A stretch of DNA of 64,000 nt from Thioclava sp. SK-1 (GTDB taxonomy: Bacteria > Pseudomonadota > Alphaproteobacteria > Rhodobacterales > Rhodobacteraceae), in the NCBI RefSeq assembly GCF_001705665.1, contig NZ_MDHA01000040.1, positions 29,177 to 93,176 on the forward strand, written 5' to 3'. Below, in pieces: positions 8,919 to 17,645 of this stretch. The position numbers and the translations under genes were made by a program. A model generated the notes under the pieces. That model had not been told where the DNA came from and made no database searches. It saw only the letters and a list, made by a program, of their open reading frames with translations. Every line of letters starts with the position of its first letter. Positions within the stretch are counted from its first letter, which is position 1.

Positions 8919-9863
8919 ATGAGCGAAGGTGACCTAGGTTTTTTTGTGGCGCTGGCACGCCGGGGCAGCTTTGTCGCAACGGCCCGTGATTTGGGGCTGA
9001 CCCCGTCTGCGGTTTCCCGACGGCTTGCCCGTCTTGAGGACCGGCTGGGTGTGCGACTGATGAACCGCACCACTCGCCGCGTTAGCCTGACAGGTGAAGG
9101 AGAGACCTATTTTGCCAAGGCGTTGCGGTTGCTTGGCGAAATCGAAGAGCTGGAACATTCGCTGCGCGAGGGGCAGGAAACCCCAAGCGGGCTTTTGCGG
9201 ATCAATGCCACATTCGGATTCAGCCGCGAATTCATCGCCCCGACGGCAGCCGTCTATGCGCGCACCTATCCGCAAGTGGAAGTGCAGCTGGTGGTTAGTG
9301 ATGCGCCGATGAACATTGTCGAACAGGGCTTTGATCTGAACATCCGCTTTGGCCATCCGCCTGTCAGCAATCTGGTGTCGCGGATGTTGCAACGTAACCG
9401 CCGTTTCATGTGTGCCGCGCCTGATTACCTTGCGCGGCGCGGGGTGCCTGAACGCCTTGCGGATCTGGCACATCATGATTGCATCGTGTTGCGACAGGAA
9501 AACGACATCTACGATATCTGGCGGTTCGACGAACGGGCGGGCGGCATCCCCTCGGTGCGGGTTGGTGGCACGCTGTCGACCAATGACGGTGAAATGGCGC
9601 GCGAATGGATGCTGGCCGGGCATGGTGTTATGATGCGCTCGGAATGGGACATTGCGCAGCATGTGCGCGAGGGGCGATTGAAACTGGTTCTGCCCGCCTA
9701 TTGCCAGACCGCAAATATCGTGGCGATCTATCCGGAACGCCATCATCTGACAGCCAAGGTGCGCAGCTTTGTCGACCTGCTGGCCGAGCGGCTTCGGCTG
9801 GCGAATATCGCTGCGCCCTTTCAGGTTGACGACGCCGATATCAACAAGGCATCTGATACATAA
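8919..9863 (+). CDS. LysR-family transcriptional regulator
   Basis: 314 aa with an N-terminal winged helix-turn-helix (GSFVATARDLGLTPSAVSRRLARLEDRLG, residues ~14-42) and a C-terminal periplasmic-binding-like effector domain, typical of the family. It is divergent from the TTT/tartrate operon and is the natural candidate for its regulator, probably with a tartrate as co-inducer. The Shine-Dalgarno sequence is weak. A second LysR gene follows 29 bp later on the same strand. Confidence 0.88.
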   Translation: MSEGDLGFFVALARRGSFVATARDLGLTPSAVSRRLARLEDRLGVRLMNRTTRRVSLTGEGETYFAKALRLLGEIEELEHSLREGQETPSGLLRINATFGFSREFIAPTAAVYARTYPQVEVQLVVSDAPMNIVEQGFDLNIRFGHPPVSNLVSRMLQRNRRFMCAAPDYLARRGVPERLADLAHHDCIVLRQENDIYDIWRFDERAGGIPSVRVGGTLSTNDGEMAREWMLAGHGVMMRSEWDIAQHVREGRLKLVLPAYCQTANIVAIYPERHHLTAKVRSFVDLLAERLRLANIAAPFQVDDADINKASDT

Positions 9864-9892
9864 AACACATAACTGAATGCAGGGAAGCCGCG

Positions 9893-10804
9893 ATGGACAT
9901 CGGTTTGCTGACGGATTTTGCCGAACTTGCACGGTTGCGCAATTTTTCGCGCGCCGCGCAGGCCCGCAACACGACCCAGCCTGCCTTTAGCCGGCGCATC
10001 CGCCAGCTTGAGGCGCAGCTTGGCACGCCGCTATGTGTGCGAACGACGCGCAGCGTGACCCTGACCGCCGCAGGCGTGGCGCTTTTGCCCCATGCGGAAC
10101 AGATGCTGCGCCTTGCAACGCGACTGCGCGAAGATGTCACTGCCGCTGCGGGGGGGGATACCAGGCGGCTGTCGCTGGCGGCTACGCATGCGCTGTCATA
10201 CACATTTGTTCCCGGTTGGATCACCCGCACCGCGTCGCCCGCTGCAATCGGAAACCTGAATATGGTTTCTGATGGACGGGACGCCTGTATGCGCCTGCTG
10301 CGCGACGGACAGGTCAGTTTTCTTGTTGCACATGATGGGATTGGCGGCATCGCAGGGCTATCGGGCCGGCAGTCCCTGACCCAGAAGGTGGGGCAGGACC
10401 GGCTTGTCGCGCTATGCGCCCCCGGTGCCGACGGTGGTCCGCGCTGGCAGCTGTCTCGCGCTGTTGCGGTGCCCTATCTGGCCTATGCGGGCGCGTCGGG
10501 TCTGTCTGCGATTTTGGCGGCGCATTGGGCGCATAATGGTGCACCTGCCGTCAACCACGCGATGCAATCGATGCTTGCTGCCACCAATATGGAAATGGCC
10601 AAGGCTGGACGCGGTGTTGCGTTCCTGCCCTGGTCACTGGCGGAAACGGACATTGCGGCAGGCCATCTGGTGCGGGCATCCACGGAGGATTGGGATGTGC
10701 CAATGCATATCGTGATCATGCGCCCGCGTGCGCGCCTGTCCCCCCATTGCGAGGCATTTTGGGACATGGTGCGCGAACATTCATGCGAAAATGGCATGAA
10801 TTGA
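9893..10804 (+). CDS. LysR-family transcriptional regulator
   Basis: 303 aa with the LysR N-terminal HTH (RNFSRAAQARNTTQPAFSRRIRQLE, residues ~17-41) and an effector domain. GGAAG precedes the ATG. It lies between another LysR gene and tarD, 69 bp from the latter, and may control tarD or the whole tartrate locus together with its neighbour. The two LysR proteins differ clearly in sequence, so this is not a recent duplication. Confidence 0.87.
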   Translation: MDIGLLTDFAELARLRNFSRAAQARNTTQPAFSRRIRQLEAQLGTPLCVRTTRSVTLTAAGVALLPHAEQMLRLATRLREDVTAAAGGDTRRLSLAATHALSYTFVPGWITRTASPAAIGNLNMVSDGRDACMRLLRDGQVSFLVAHDGIGGIAGLSGRQSLTQKVGQDRLVALCAPGADGGPRWQLSRAVAVPYLAYAGASGLSAILAAHWAHNGAPAVNHAMQSMLAATNMEMAKAGRGVAFLPWSLAETDIAAGHLVRASTEDWDVPMHIVIMRPRARLSPHCEAFWDMVREHSCENGMN

Positions 10805-10873
10805 CCGCCAAACGGCATTGGTTATTCATTTGGACGCGCCCTAATCTTGCCTTGAACCAAGAAGGGAGACACC

Positions 10874-12037
10874 ATGCGTATCATCGACATCCGCGAGGTT
10901 ACCAAGCCGATCGCCTCGCCCATCCGCAATGCTTATATCGACTTTTCCAAAATGACCGCCAGCCTTGTGGCGGTTGTGACCGATCAGGTGGTCGATGGGG
11001 CGCGCGTGGTCGGATATGGTTTCAATTCAAATGGGCGCTATGGTCAGGGCGGCCTGATCCGTGAACGGTTTCGCGACCGTATTCTTGAGGCCGATCCAGC
11101 ATCGCTGCTGACGGCAGACGGGCAGAACCTTGACGGCCACAAGATCTGGGCGGCAATGATGCAAAACGAAAAGCCCGGAGGACATGGCGAACGCTCAGTC
11201 GCGGTGGGAACCATCGATATGGCGGTCTGGGATGCGATCGCCAAGATCGCACAAAAGCCTTTATTCCGCCTGCTGGCCGAACAGCAGGGCACAACGGCCG
11301 ATCCTCGGGTCTTTGTCTATGCCGCGGGTGGCTACTACTACCCCGGCAAAGACGATAGTGCGCTGCGCCGTGAAATGCGCAGCTATCTTGATCGCGGCTA
11401 TACCGTCGTCAAAATGAAGATCGGCGGTGCCTCCCTTGCCGAAGATCAGCGGCGGATCAACGCCGTGCTGGACGAAATTGGCAGCGATGCGCAGCTGGCG
11501 GTCGATGCCAATGGCCGCTTTGATCTGGAAACAGCTATCGCATATGCCGAGATGCTGCGGCAATATCCGCTGTTTTGGTATGAGGAAATTGGCGATCCGC
11601 TGGATTATCAGTTGCAGGCGGCAATGGCAGAATTTTACCCCGGCGCGATGGCCACGGGCGAAAACCTGTTCTCACATCAAGACGCGCGTAATCTGATCCG
11701 CTATGGTGGGATGCGCCCGGACCGTGATTGGCTGCAGTTTGATTGTGCCCTTTCTTACGGGCTGGTCGAATATTTGCGCACGCTAAAGGTGCTGAAAACA
11801 GCGGGATGGTCGCCGTCACGGTGCATTCCGCATGGTGGCCATCAGATGTCGCTGAACATCGCGGCGGGGCTTGGGTTGGGCGGGAACGAAAGCTATCCTG
11901 ACCTGTTCCAGCCCTATGGCGGGTTTCCCGATGGGGTGGAGGTGGTCGACGGCCATATCACCATGCCCGAATTGCCGGGCATCGGGTTTGAGGGCAAATC
12001 CGACCTTATCAAGGTCATGCGCGATTTGGCGCATTAA
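10874..12037 (+). CDS. tarD: D-tartrate dehydratase (enolase superfamily)
   Basis: 387 aa, the length of characterised TarD from Bradyrhizobium, with very similar N-terminal text (SPIRNAYIDF, GYGFNSNGRYGQGG, NEKPGGHGERS). TarD removes water from D-tartrate to give oxaloacetate using Mg. Active-site marks are present: KMKIGG (KxK), the metal ligands in AVDANGRF, WYEEIGDP and ATGENLFS, and the acid/base His in CIPHGGHQ. AGGGAGA gives a strong start. With TctABC and TtuC/TtuD it makes the locus able to use several tartrate stereoisomers. Confidence 0.92.
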   Translation: MRIIDIREVTKPIASPIRNAYIDFSKMTASLVAVVTDQVVDGARVVGYGFNSNGRYGQGGLIRERFRDRILEADPASLLTADGQNLDGHKIWAAMMQNEKPGGHGERSVAVGTIDMAVWDAIAKIAQKPLFRLLAEQQGTTADPRVFVYAAGGYYYPGKDDSALRREMRSYLDRGYTVVKMKIGGASLAEDQRRINAVLDEIGSDAQLAVDANGRFDLETAIAYAEMLRQYPLFWYEEIGDPLDYQLQAAMAEFYPGAMATGENLFSHQDARNLIRYGGMRPDRDWLQFDCALSYGLVEYLRTLKVLKTAGWSPSRCIPHGGHQMSLNIAAGLGLGGNESYPDLFQPYGGFPDGVEVVDGHITMPELPGIGFEGKSDLIKVMRDLAH

Positions 12038-12398
12038 ACCGGCCATTCGATCTGTCAGCCGTAGCCCTCTACAGCGTGCGTATGCAAACATAACCGAACC
12101 GGGGCGCATCGTACAATAGGCACGAGGTGGTAAGACCTGGAACGTGGCTGTAAGGGGGGCGAAGCCCCCGATCTGGCGAAGGACCGCATGTCTGCCCAAG
12201 GGATGAAATTGCTTCTGCTGCGGCAGCAGCGGCAATCAAGATAGACCGCGACAAACAGATCGCCCATTTGCCGCGGCCTTTTTTACCGGCGTCTGAAAAT
12301 CGATCCCCTTCCAACACCCCCATTTTCTGGCATTGGTTTTTGACATCGTTCCTTTGGGGCCACCAGATCCACCATGAGTATGGCGGCTCAGCAAACGC
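12038..12398. other. Convergent intergenic region with hairpins
   Basis: 361 bp between the 3' ends of tarD and the alcohol dehydrogenase; no supported gene. It contains a tight hairpin (GGGGGC at 12155-12160, loop GAA, GCCCCC at 12164-12169) without a T-run. A weaker one (CCGCG at 12246-12250, CGCGG at 12272-12276) is followed by six T and could end tarD transcription. Confidence 0.4.
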
Positions 12399-13451
12399 CT
12401 AGTCGGGGGCCTGCACGAGGATCTTCACATGCGATTTCTCAGTGACCAGCGCGTCAAACCCTTCTGTCACGATGTCATCCAAAGCAATCCGCTTGGTGAC
12501 AAGTTGCTCGGCGCTGAAATAGCCCTGGCGCATCAGGGCCATCACGGCAGGATAGACATTACGATAGGCAATCGTGCCCCGTAGCTGACGCTCCTTCAGC
12601 ACAATCGTGTTGGGCTGAAACGCCGCGTCCGTTTCCCAGATTGAGACAACCAAAACCTGTCCATCATGGCGCGTGGCATCAATACATTGGGGCAAGACAC
12701 GCGGGACACCGGTGACTTCAAAGGCGACATGCACGCCGTCTGTGGCCGCGCGGATGGCTTCTACTGCATCAGTAGCGGTTGGATCAATCACCGCGGTTGC
12801 CCCAAGCTGCATCGCCTTTTCTCGGCGCACCTCCGAGGGCTCCACCACATGGATTTCACATGCGCCCGCCACGCGCAGCGCTTCAACCACCAGCAAACCG
12901 ATAGGGCCTGCGCCAAACACGGCGGCTTTGTCGCCCGCCTTGATATTGGACAGGCGCACCGCATGCAGTGCGACGGCGGCAGGTTCCACCAGCGCGCCTT
13001 GTTCCATCGACAGGTCATCGGGCATCTTATGTACCATACGGGCAGGCACCACGCTATGTGTTGCAAACCCGGCCTGCCCGCCCGACAGGCCCACAAAGCC
13101 CAAATTGTCGCACAGGTTATATTTTCCCTCCAGACAGGGGGCGCAGGTGCCGCAGGCGTAGATCGGCTCAATGGCGACGCGGTCCCCGATCGACAGGTCT
13201 GTCACCCCCTCGCCCAGTTGGGTGATGATGCCGCAATATTCATGGCCCATCGTGATCGGCGCCTTGTCATGGCTAAGGGGATGATCCTCTTGCACTGGCA
13301 CAAAGATGGGCCCGGCAAGATATTCATGCAGGTCGCTGCCGCAAATGCCGGCCCAGGCGACCTTGACCTTTACCTGCCCCGCTGCGGGGGTTGGATCGGG
13401 AATGTCGTCAATGCGGATATCTTTGATACCGTGCCAACGTGCTGCTTTCAT
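12399..13451 (-). CDS. Zinc-dependent alcohol dehydrogenase, 2,3-butanediol dehydrogenase-like
   Basis: 350-aa medium-chain dehydrogenase. Catalytic zinc site: C of AGICGSDLHEY (residues ~35-45) and the GHEYCG motif; structural zinc: the four-Cys cluster CGTCAPCLEGKYNLC. The Rossmann motif is GAGPIGLL. The early EYLAGPIF and H/S-rich loop resemble (R,R)-butanediol dehydrogenases. The start at 13451 follows GGAAGGA; an ATG at 13490 is less likely. An AcoR-type regulator and a flavin monooxygenase upstream fit vicinal diol or ketone metabolism, but the substrate is not proven. Confidence 0.85.
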   Translation of the reverse strand: MKAARWHGIKDIRIDDIPDPTPAAGQVKVKVAWAGICGSDLHEYLAGPIFVPVQEDHPLSHDKAPITMGHEYCGIITQLGEGVTDLSIGDRVAIEPIYACGTCAPCLEGKYNLCDNLGFVGLSGGQAGFATHSVVPARMVHKMPDDLSMEQGALVEPAAVALHAVRLSNIKAGDKAAVFGAGPIGLLVVEALRVAGACEIHVVEPSEVRREKAMQLGATAVIDPTATDAVEAIRAATDGVHVAFEVTGVPRVLPQCIDATRHDGQVLVVSIWETDAAFQPNTIVLKERQLRGTIAYRNVYPAVMALMRQGYFSAEQLVTKRIALDDIVTEGFDALVTEKSHVKILVQAPD

Positions 13452-13623
13452 TTCATTTCCTTCCGTCTTGAACTGTTGATGCCCCATCACCGATCACCGC
13501 GCGCCTTTTGCCAGCGCAAAGATCCCGCGGTGCGGTGCTTTGGGTGCGAATGGATCTGTGGTGGGGCAGGCATAGGGCGCATATGGAACGCCCTACGGCC
13601 GCCACCGGATGTGCCGCGGGGCC

Positions 13624-15423
13624 TTAAGACAGGTGATGCACCTCTTGCAGGCCATAAACGGGGGTGTGCAGCCCCTCCATCCGCGCCTTTAGCTGCAAGG
13701 CCAGATACAGTGAGTAATGGCGCGACTGATGCAGGTTGCCGCCGTGGAACCAAAGGTTTTCTTGCTGGGTCGGTTTCCACATATTGCGCTGCTCGCCCTC
13801 CCATGGGCCAGGGTCTTTGGTGGTTTGCGATCCCAGCCCCCAGACCTTGCCGACCTTATCTGCGACGTCTTGATTGATCAGATCCGCCGCCCAGCCGTTC
13901 ATCGACCCATAGCCGGTGGCCATCACCACAAGATCCGCATCCAGATGGGTGCCATCCGCCAGTACAACGCCGGTTTCGTCGAAACGCTCCAACTGGCCTT
14001 TGACCAATTTCACCTCGCCATCAATGATCAGCTGGCTGGCGCCCACATCGATGTAATAGCCCGAGCCGCGCCGTAGATATTTCATGAACAGGCCCGAGCC
14101 ATCATCGCCCCAATCCAGATCAAACCCGGCCTTTTCCAGCCCGGCGTAAAATTCTGCATCACGTTCGCGCATCTGGTCATACAGCGGGATCTGGAATTCA
14201 TGCATGATCTTATAGGGCAGCGAGGCAAAGACCATATCCGCCTTTTCGGTGGTCATCCCGCTGGCCAGGGCCTCTTCGGAATACAGCGCGCCAAGGCCGA
14301 TTTTCATCAAACTATCCGACCGCACGATATGGGTGCTGCTGCGCTGCACCATGGTGACATCCGCATCCGCTTCCCAAAGTGCGGCACAGATGTCATGGGC
14401 CGAATTGTTCGAGCCGATCACAACGACTTTCTTGCCCGTCCAGTCATCTGGTCCCCGATGCTGCGAGCTGTGCTGGATTGTTCCGGCAAAGCGTTCCATG
14501 CCGGGAAAATCGGGAATATTCGCCTTGCCCGACATGCCCGTGGCAAGCACGAGCTGGGTCGGGCGCAACGTTACCTGCGTGCCATCGCGGTTGACCTGCA
14601 CCTGCCATGTGCCTGCGGCCGGGTCATATTTGGCCTGCGTGACTTCGGACCGGGACCAATAATTGATCTCCATCACCTTGGTATACATCTCCAGCCAATC
14701 ACCGACCTTATCCTTGGGCGTGAACACCGGCCAATTGTCGGGGAATTTGATGTAAGGCAAATGGTCGTACCAGATCGGGTCATGCAGGCACAGCGATTTA
14801 TACCGCGAACGCCATTGATCGCCGGGCCGGTCGTGCTTGTCCAAAACGATGGTCGGCACGCCCAGTTGACGCAGCCGCGCCCCAAGGGCAATGCCGCCCT
14901 GCCCGCCACCAATGATCACGGTATAGGGCTGTTGGCTGTAGCCCAGCTGTGCGGCCTCGTCTGCGCGTTGCTCGCTCCAGGATTTGCGGTTTTTGGCGGC
15001 GCCATGCTCTGCCCCCATTGGACGGCGCATGCCTTTCTTTTCTTCAAAGCCTTTCAATTCTTGCAACGTGGTCAGCAGGGTCCAGATGCGCCCCTCTTTC
15101 AGCCGCATCAGGCCCCACCCCCGGCCCAACGCGGTTTCAAATGTCACCCATGTGGTGATCACGTCACCGTCTTGGGTGGGCAATTCGCCGTGCTGAATGG
15201 CAAACCCACCGGGGCGGGTGTGCGGCAATTGCGCGGCAAGCATATCTTGGACGCCTGACGGACCCTCCACCGTTTTCAGGTTCCATGTCACTGCGACCAG
15301 ATCGCGCCAGTAACTGTCGGTGGCGAACAGCGCGCTTGCGCCTTTGGCATCGCCTGCTTCCAGCGCCGCGTTCAGCGCATCAAGCGTTTCTTGCACCTGC
15401 GTGCTACCTGTCGAGTCGAGCAT
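13624..15423 (-). CDS. Flavin-containing monooxygenase with NTF2-like N-terminal domain
   Basis: 599 aa. Residues 1 to ~130 look like an NTF2/SnoaL fold (ALEAGDAKGASALFATDSYWRDL), followed by a two-dinucleotide-fold monooxygenase. FAD site: IIGGGQGGIALGARL; FMO signature: FAGTIQHSSQH; NADPH site: VIGSNNSAHD; and the ATGY motif. Such enzymes oxygenate ketones (Baeyer-Villiger) or soft nucleophiles. GAGGAGG precedes the ATG. It lies between the alcohol dehydrogenase and the AcoR-like gene on one strand, with gaps of 172 and 139 bp, so these genes may have separate promoters. The substrate is unknown. Confidence 0.85.
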   Translation of the reverse strand: MLDSTGSTQVQETLDALNAALEAGDAKGASALFATDSYWRDLVAVTWNLKTVEGPSGVQDMLAAQLPHTRPGGFAIQHGELPTQDGDVITTWVTFETALGRGWGLMRLKEGRIWTLLTTLQELKGFEEKKGMRRPMGAEHGAAKNRKSWSEQRADEAAQLGYSQQPYTVIIGGGQGGIALGARLRQLGVPTIVLDKHDRPGDQWRSRYKSLCLHDPIWYDHLPYIKFPDNWPVFTPKDKVGDWLEMYTKVMEINYWSRSEVTQAKYDPAAGTWQVQVNRDGTQVTLRPTQLVLATGMSGKANIPDFPGMERFAGTIQHSSQHRGPDDWTGKKVVVIGSNNSAHDICAALWEADADVTMVQRSSTHIVRSDSLMKIGLGALYSEEALASGMTTEKADMVFASLPYKIMHEFQIPLYDQMRERDAEFYAGLEKAGFDLDWGDDGSGLFMKYLRRGSGYYIDVGASQLIIDGEVKLVKGQLERFDETGVVLADGTHLDADLVVMATGYGSMNGWAADLINQDVADKVGKVWGLGSQTTKDPGPWEGEQRNMWKPTQQENLWFHGGNLHQSRHYSLYLALQLKARMEGLHTPVYGLQEVHHLS

Positions 15424-15535
15424 TGCGTATCCTCCTCATCAGCAATGTGATGAGCCGATCTTGACCAGGCACGGGGCGGATCTTGATCGAAATCTGACAA
15501 AAATCGCGCCGATAGGACCTGCCGCGACGCAGCAT

Positions 15536-15549
15536 GTTGCACATGCAAC
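15536..15549. promoter_or_regulatory. Palindromic GTTGCA-N2-TGCAAC, candidate activator site
   Basis: Perfect 6-bp inverted repeat with a 2-bp spacer, 113 bp upstream of the monooxygenase start and just after the AcoR-like gene. A position about 110 bp upstream is typical of an enhancer-type site. No -24/-12 (TGGCAC-TTGC) promoter was found near the monooxygenase. Confidence 0.4.
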
Positions 15550-15562
15550 GCCGCGCAACATT

Positions 15563-17314
15563 CTAGGCGGGGGCGCGCAACCCCTCTTTGCGGATCCGGC
15601 GCAATACCGTCGAACGATTGACCCCCAAGCGGCGCGCGGCACGGGCCATATTCCAGTTGCACGCGTCCAGAACCGCTTCCAGATCCAATTCCGCGTCGCG
15701 CAATTGCGGTGGTGCGGGCAGGTCTGGCAGATCAATCACTGTGCTTTCCGCCAGCGCGCAGGCGACATCAAGCACATTGCCCAATTCCCGCAGATTGCCC
15801 GGCCAATCGCGCGCCATCAGCTCGGCGCGGGCCGAAGGTGTCAGACGCATTTCGCCGCCGCTGCGCCGACCCAGAAAACGCTCGATCAACCAGCCAAGAT
15901 CATGCCGTTCGCGCAAAGGCGGCAGTTCCAGCACCGACCCTGCCAGACGAAAATACAGCGTTGATGGGATGCTATCTTGCGACATCAGGTAGGTGGGCGC
16001 CTGACCACAGGTTGAGATCGGGCGCAGATCAGGATGCGCATCCAACAGCCCGGCCAACATGTTCGCGGTGTCACGGTTCAGGTCCTCAATCCGGCGCAGT
16101 AGCAGGGTCCCTCCTGCACCAGAGGTTGCTGCAAACGCGTCGCGCATATCCTCGGGCCGGGTTGCGGCACATTCCAGCGCGACGAACCCCGCACGACGAG
16201 AGGCCATATGGATCGCCCGTGCCAGCTTGGTCTTGCCGGCGCCGCTTTCTCCGCAGATCAGCAATGGCACAGGCGTTGGTGCCAGCCGTTCGGCCTGTGC
16301 CAGGACCCGCGTCAGCGTCGGATCACTGCCCGCAAGGGTGGCCAGAACGCCGCTGCGCACTTGCGGCCCGCTGGCACGGTGTTGAATCGGCGCACGGCGC
16401 GGGGCCTGTGGCGCGATCGCATGGCCGAAGACGGCGCCGCCATCGCCCAGTGCCACAACCCTGTCTTCTGTGGGCCGGTCGCGCATCAGGTCAGGAAGGT
16501 CATCAACGCTTAATCCCAGCAGCCCATCAATCCGTTCACCGATCACGCCTTTGCCGCGCGACAACATCCGTGTTGCAGCCCGCGTCGCCCCGATCACCCG
16601 ACCAGACCCATCAAGGGCCACCGCCGCCTCCGGATCCACATCCAGAAATTCAGGGCTGCTTGAAAACCGCAGCACCCATTCCCGGCGGCTGGCAGCCATC
16701 AGATTGGCCATCTCAATCCGTCGTGTCGCGGCCGTCACCAGTGACATGGCCAGGTTTTGACTGCTTTTGGGCGCAGGAGAGCGCAGAAGTGAGATATCAA
16801 GCACCGCCGCCAATTGTCCCAGGCTGTCATAAATCGGCGCAGAGGTGCATGACAGCCCCGTATGGGCATTTCCGAAATGGTCGTCTTGATGCACTGTCAC
16901 CGGCGCGCCGGTCACAATACACGCACCAACACCACAGGTGCCTGCCAGATCTTCGGACCAGTTCGACCCAAGATAAAGGCCCGCCCCGCGCAGCTCATCA
17001 AGCAAAAGATCATCCCCGAAATAATCGACGCAAATGCCTTTGGCATCGGTCAGCAGCAACACATAGCTTTGTCCCGCAACCTGCCGAAACAGGCTTTGCA
17101 GGCTGGACCGTGCAGTGCTGATCATCCAATCGGCCTGCTGGCGATGTGTGCGGAACTCTGTCTCGGTGACGATATAGGCGGGATCATTGCGCGCCGGGTC
17201 CATCCCATACAATTCGACACATCGCCGCCACGACGCATCTACATAGCTGTCACGCCCGGTCGCCTGACCGTCCAGCACCTGTGCGATTTCGTCGATATGA
17301 TGATGTTTTACCAT
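15563..17314 (-). CDS. AcoR-type transcriptional regulator with degenerate AAA+ domain
   Basis: 583 aa: an N-terminal GAF-like sensor region (DAKGICVDYFGDD, AGTCGVGACIVTG), a central AAA+ domain and a C-terminal Fis-type HTH (AARRLGVNRSTVLRRIRKEG). Walker A is intact (GESGAGKT, ~355-362). The Walker B position reads GGTLLLRRIEDL (~401-412), where bEBPs have LDEI. Only ~39 residues separate the two, so the GAFTGA sigma-54 loop is absent. The arginine region FRLAGSVLELPPLRER is kept. It therefore probably does not open sigma-54 complexes. The start at 17314 follows GGGAGGAGG. Confidence 0.85.
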   Translation of the reverse strand: MVKHHHIDEIAQVLDGQATGRDSYVDASWRRCVELYGMDPARNDPAYIVTETEFRTHRQQADWMISTARSSLQSLFRQVAGQSYVLLLTDAKGICVDYFGDDLLLDELRGAGLYLGSNWSEDLAGTCGVGACIVTGAPVTVHQDDHFGNAHTGLSCTSAPIYDSLGQLAAVLDISLLRSPAPKSSQNLAMSLVTAATRRIEMANLMAASRREWVLRFSSSPEFLDVDPEAAVALDGSGRVIGATRAATRMLSRGKGVIGERIDGLLGLSVDDLPDLMRDRPTEDRVVALGDGGAVFGHAIAPQAPRRAPIQHRASGPQVRSGVLATLAGSDPTLTRVLAQAERLAPTPVPLLICGESGAGKTKLARAIHMASRRAGFVALECAATRPEDMRDAFAATSGAGGTLLLRRIEDLNRDTANMLAGLLDAHPDLRPISTCGQAPTYLMSQDSIPSTLYFRLAGSVLELPPLRERHDLGWLIERFLGRRSGGEMRLTPSARAELMARDWPGNLRELGNVLDVACALAESTVIDLPDLPAPPQLRDAELDLEAVLDACNWNMARAARRLGVNRSTVLRRIRKEGLRAPA

Positions 17315-17645
17315 AAAGCCCTCCTCCCGTTGAAGACGATACAACTAAGAGTTGCCATGGCGATGGTGGACTTTGGTCGCAGATTTTCACGATCTCGACA
17401 TTCGCTGACGGTGATGGTCGCGTGCGAATTCGGTGGCTGGTGCAGATCTCTGCGGGAATGAGTGCGATTTAACCGATACGGTATAAAATAATTCCCGACA
17501 ATAATAATCAAGATTGACTCTCATTCGCGTGATGCGTAGTGAACGCCCAGCCAGATCGGTCTACGGGCCCCCAGCTTTTTCCGTAAATCATGAACCTGGG
17601 ATGGCGCGGCCCGGCGTACCCCCGCACACGTTAGGAACTTGCACG
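17315..17645. other. Divergent promoter region, regulator / TonB operon
   Basis: 331 bp between two divergent genes. Holds an AT-rich stretch (17480-17525) with a possible iron-regulator site. An ATG at 17514 in frame with the TonB receptor is rejected as start, because the signal peptide begins only at 17646. Confidence 0.5.
17501..17525. promoter_or_regulatory. Fur-like site upstream of TonB receptor (tentative)
   Basis: On the minus strand the block begins AATGAGAGTCA and continues to GATTATTAT. The first part differs at one position from the AATGAGAATCA half seen in many Fur boxes. It lies about 120-145 bp before the receptor ATG. Rhodobacterales also use RirA and Irr, so the regulator is uncertain. 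Confidence 0.35.

Noticed and set aside
12155..12169. Strong small hairpin considered as riboswitch
   Set aside because: Lies between two convergent gene ends, so it does not precede a gene; too short for a known riboswitch.
14200..15258. 352-aa open frame opposite the monooxygenase
   Set aside because: Shadow frame of a well-supported gene; His/Arg/Gln-rich with no domain pattern.
15424..15562. Sigma-54 promoter for the monooxygenase
   Set aside because: No TGGCAC-N5-TTGC-like element found; the regulator also lacks GAFTGA.
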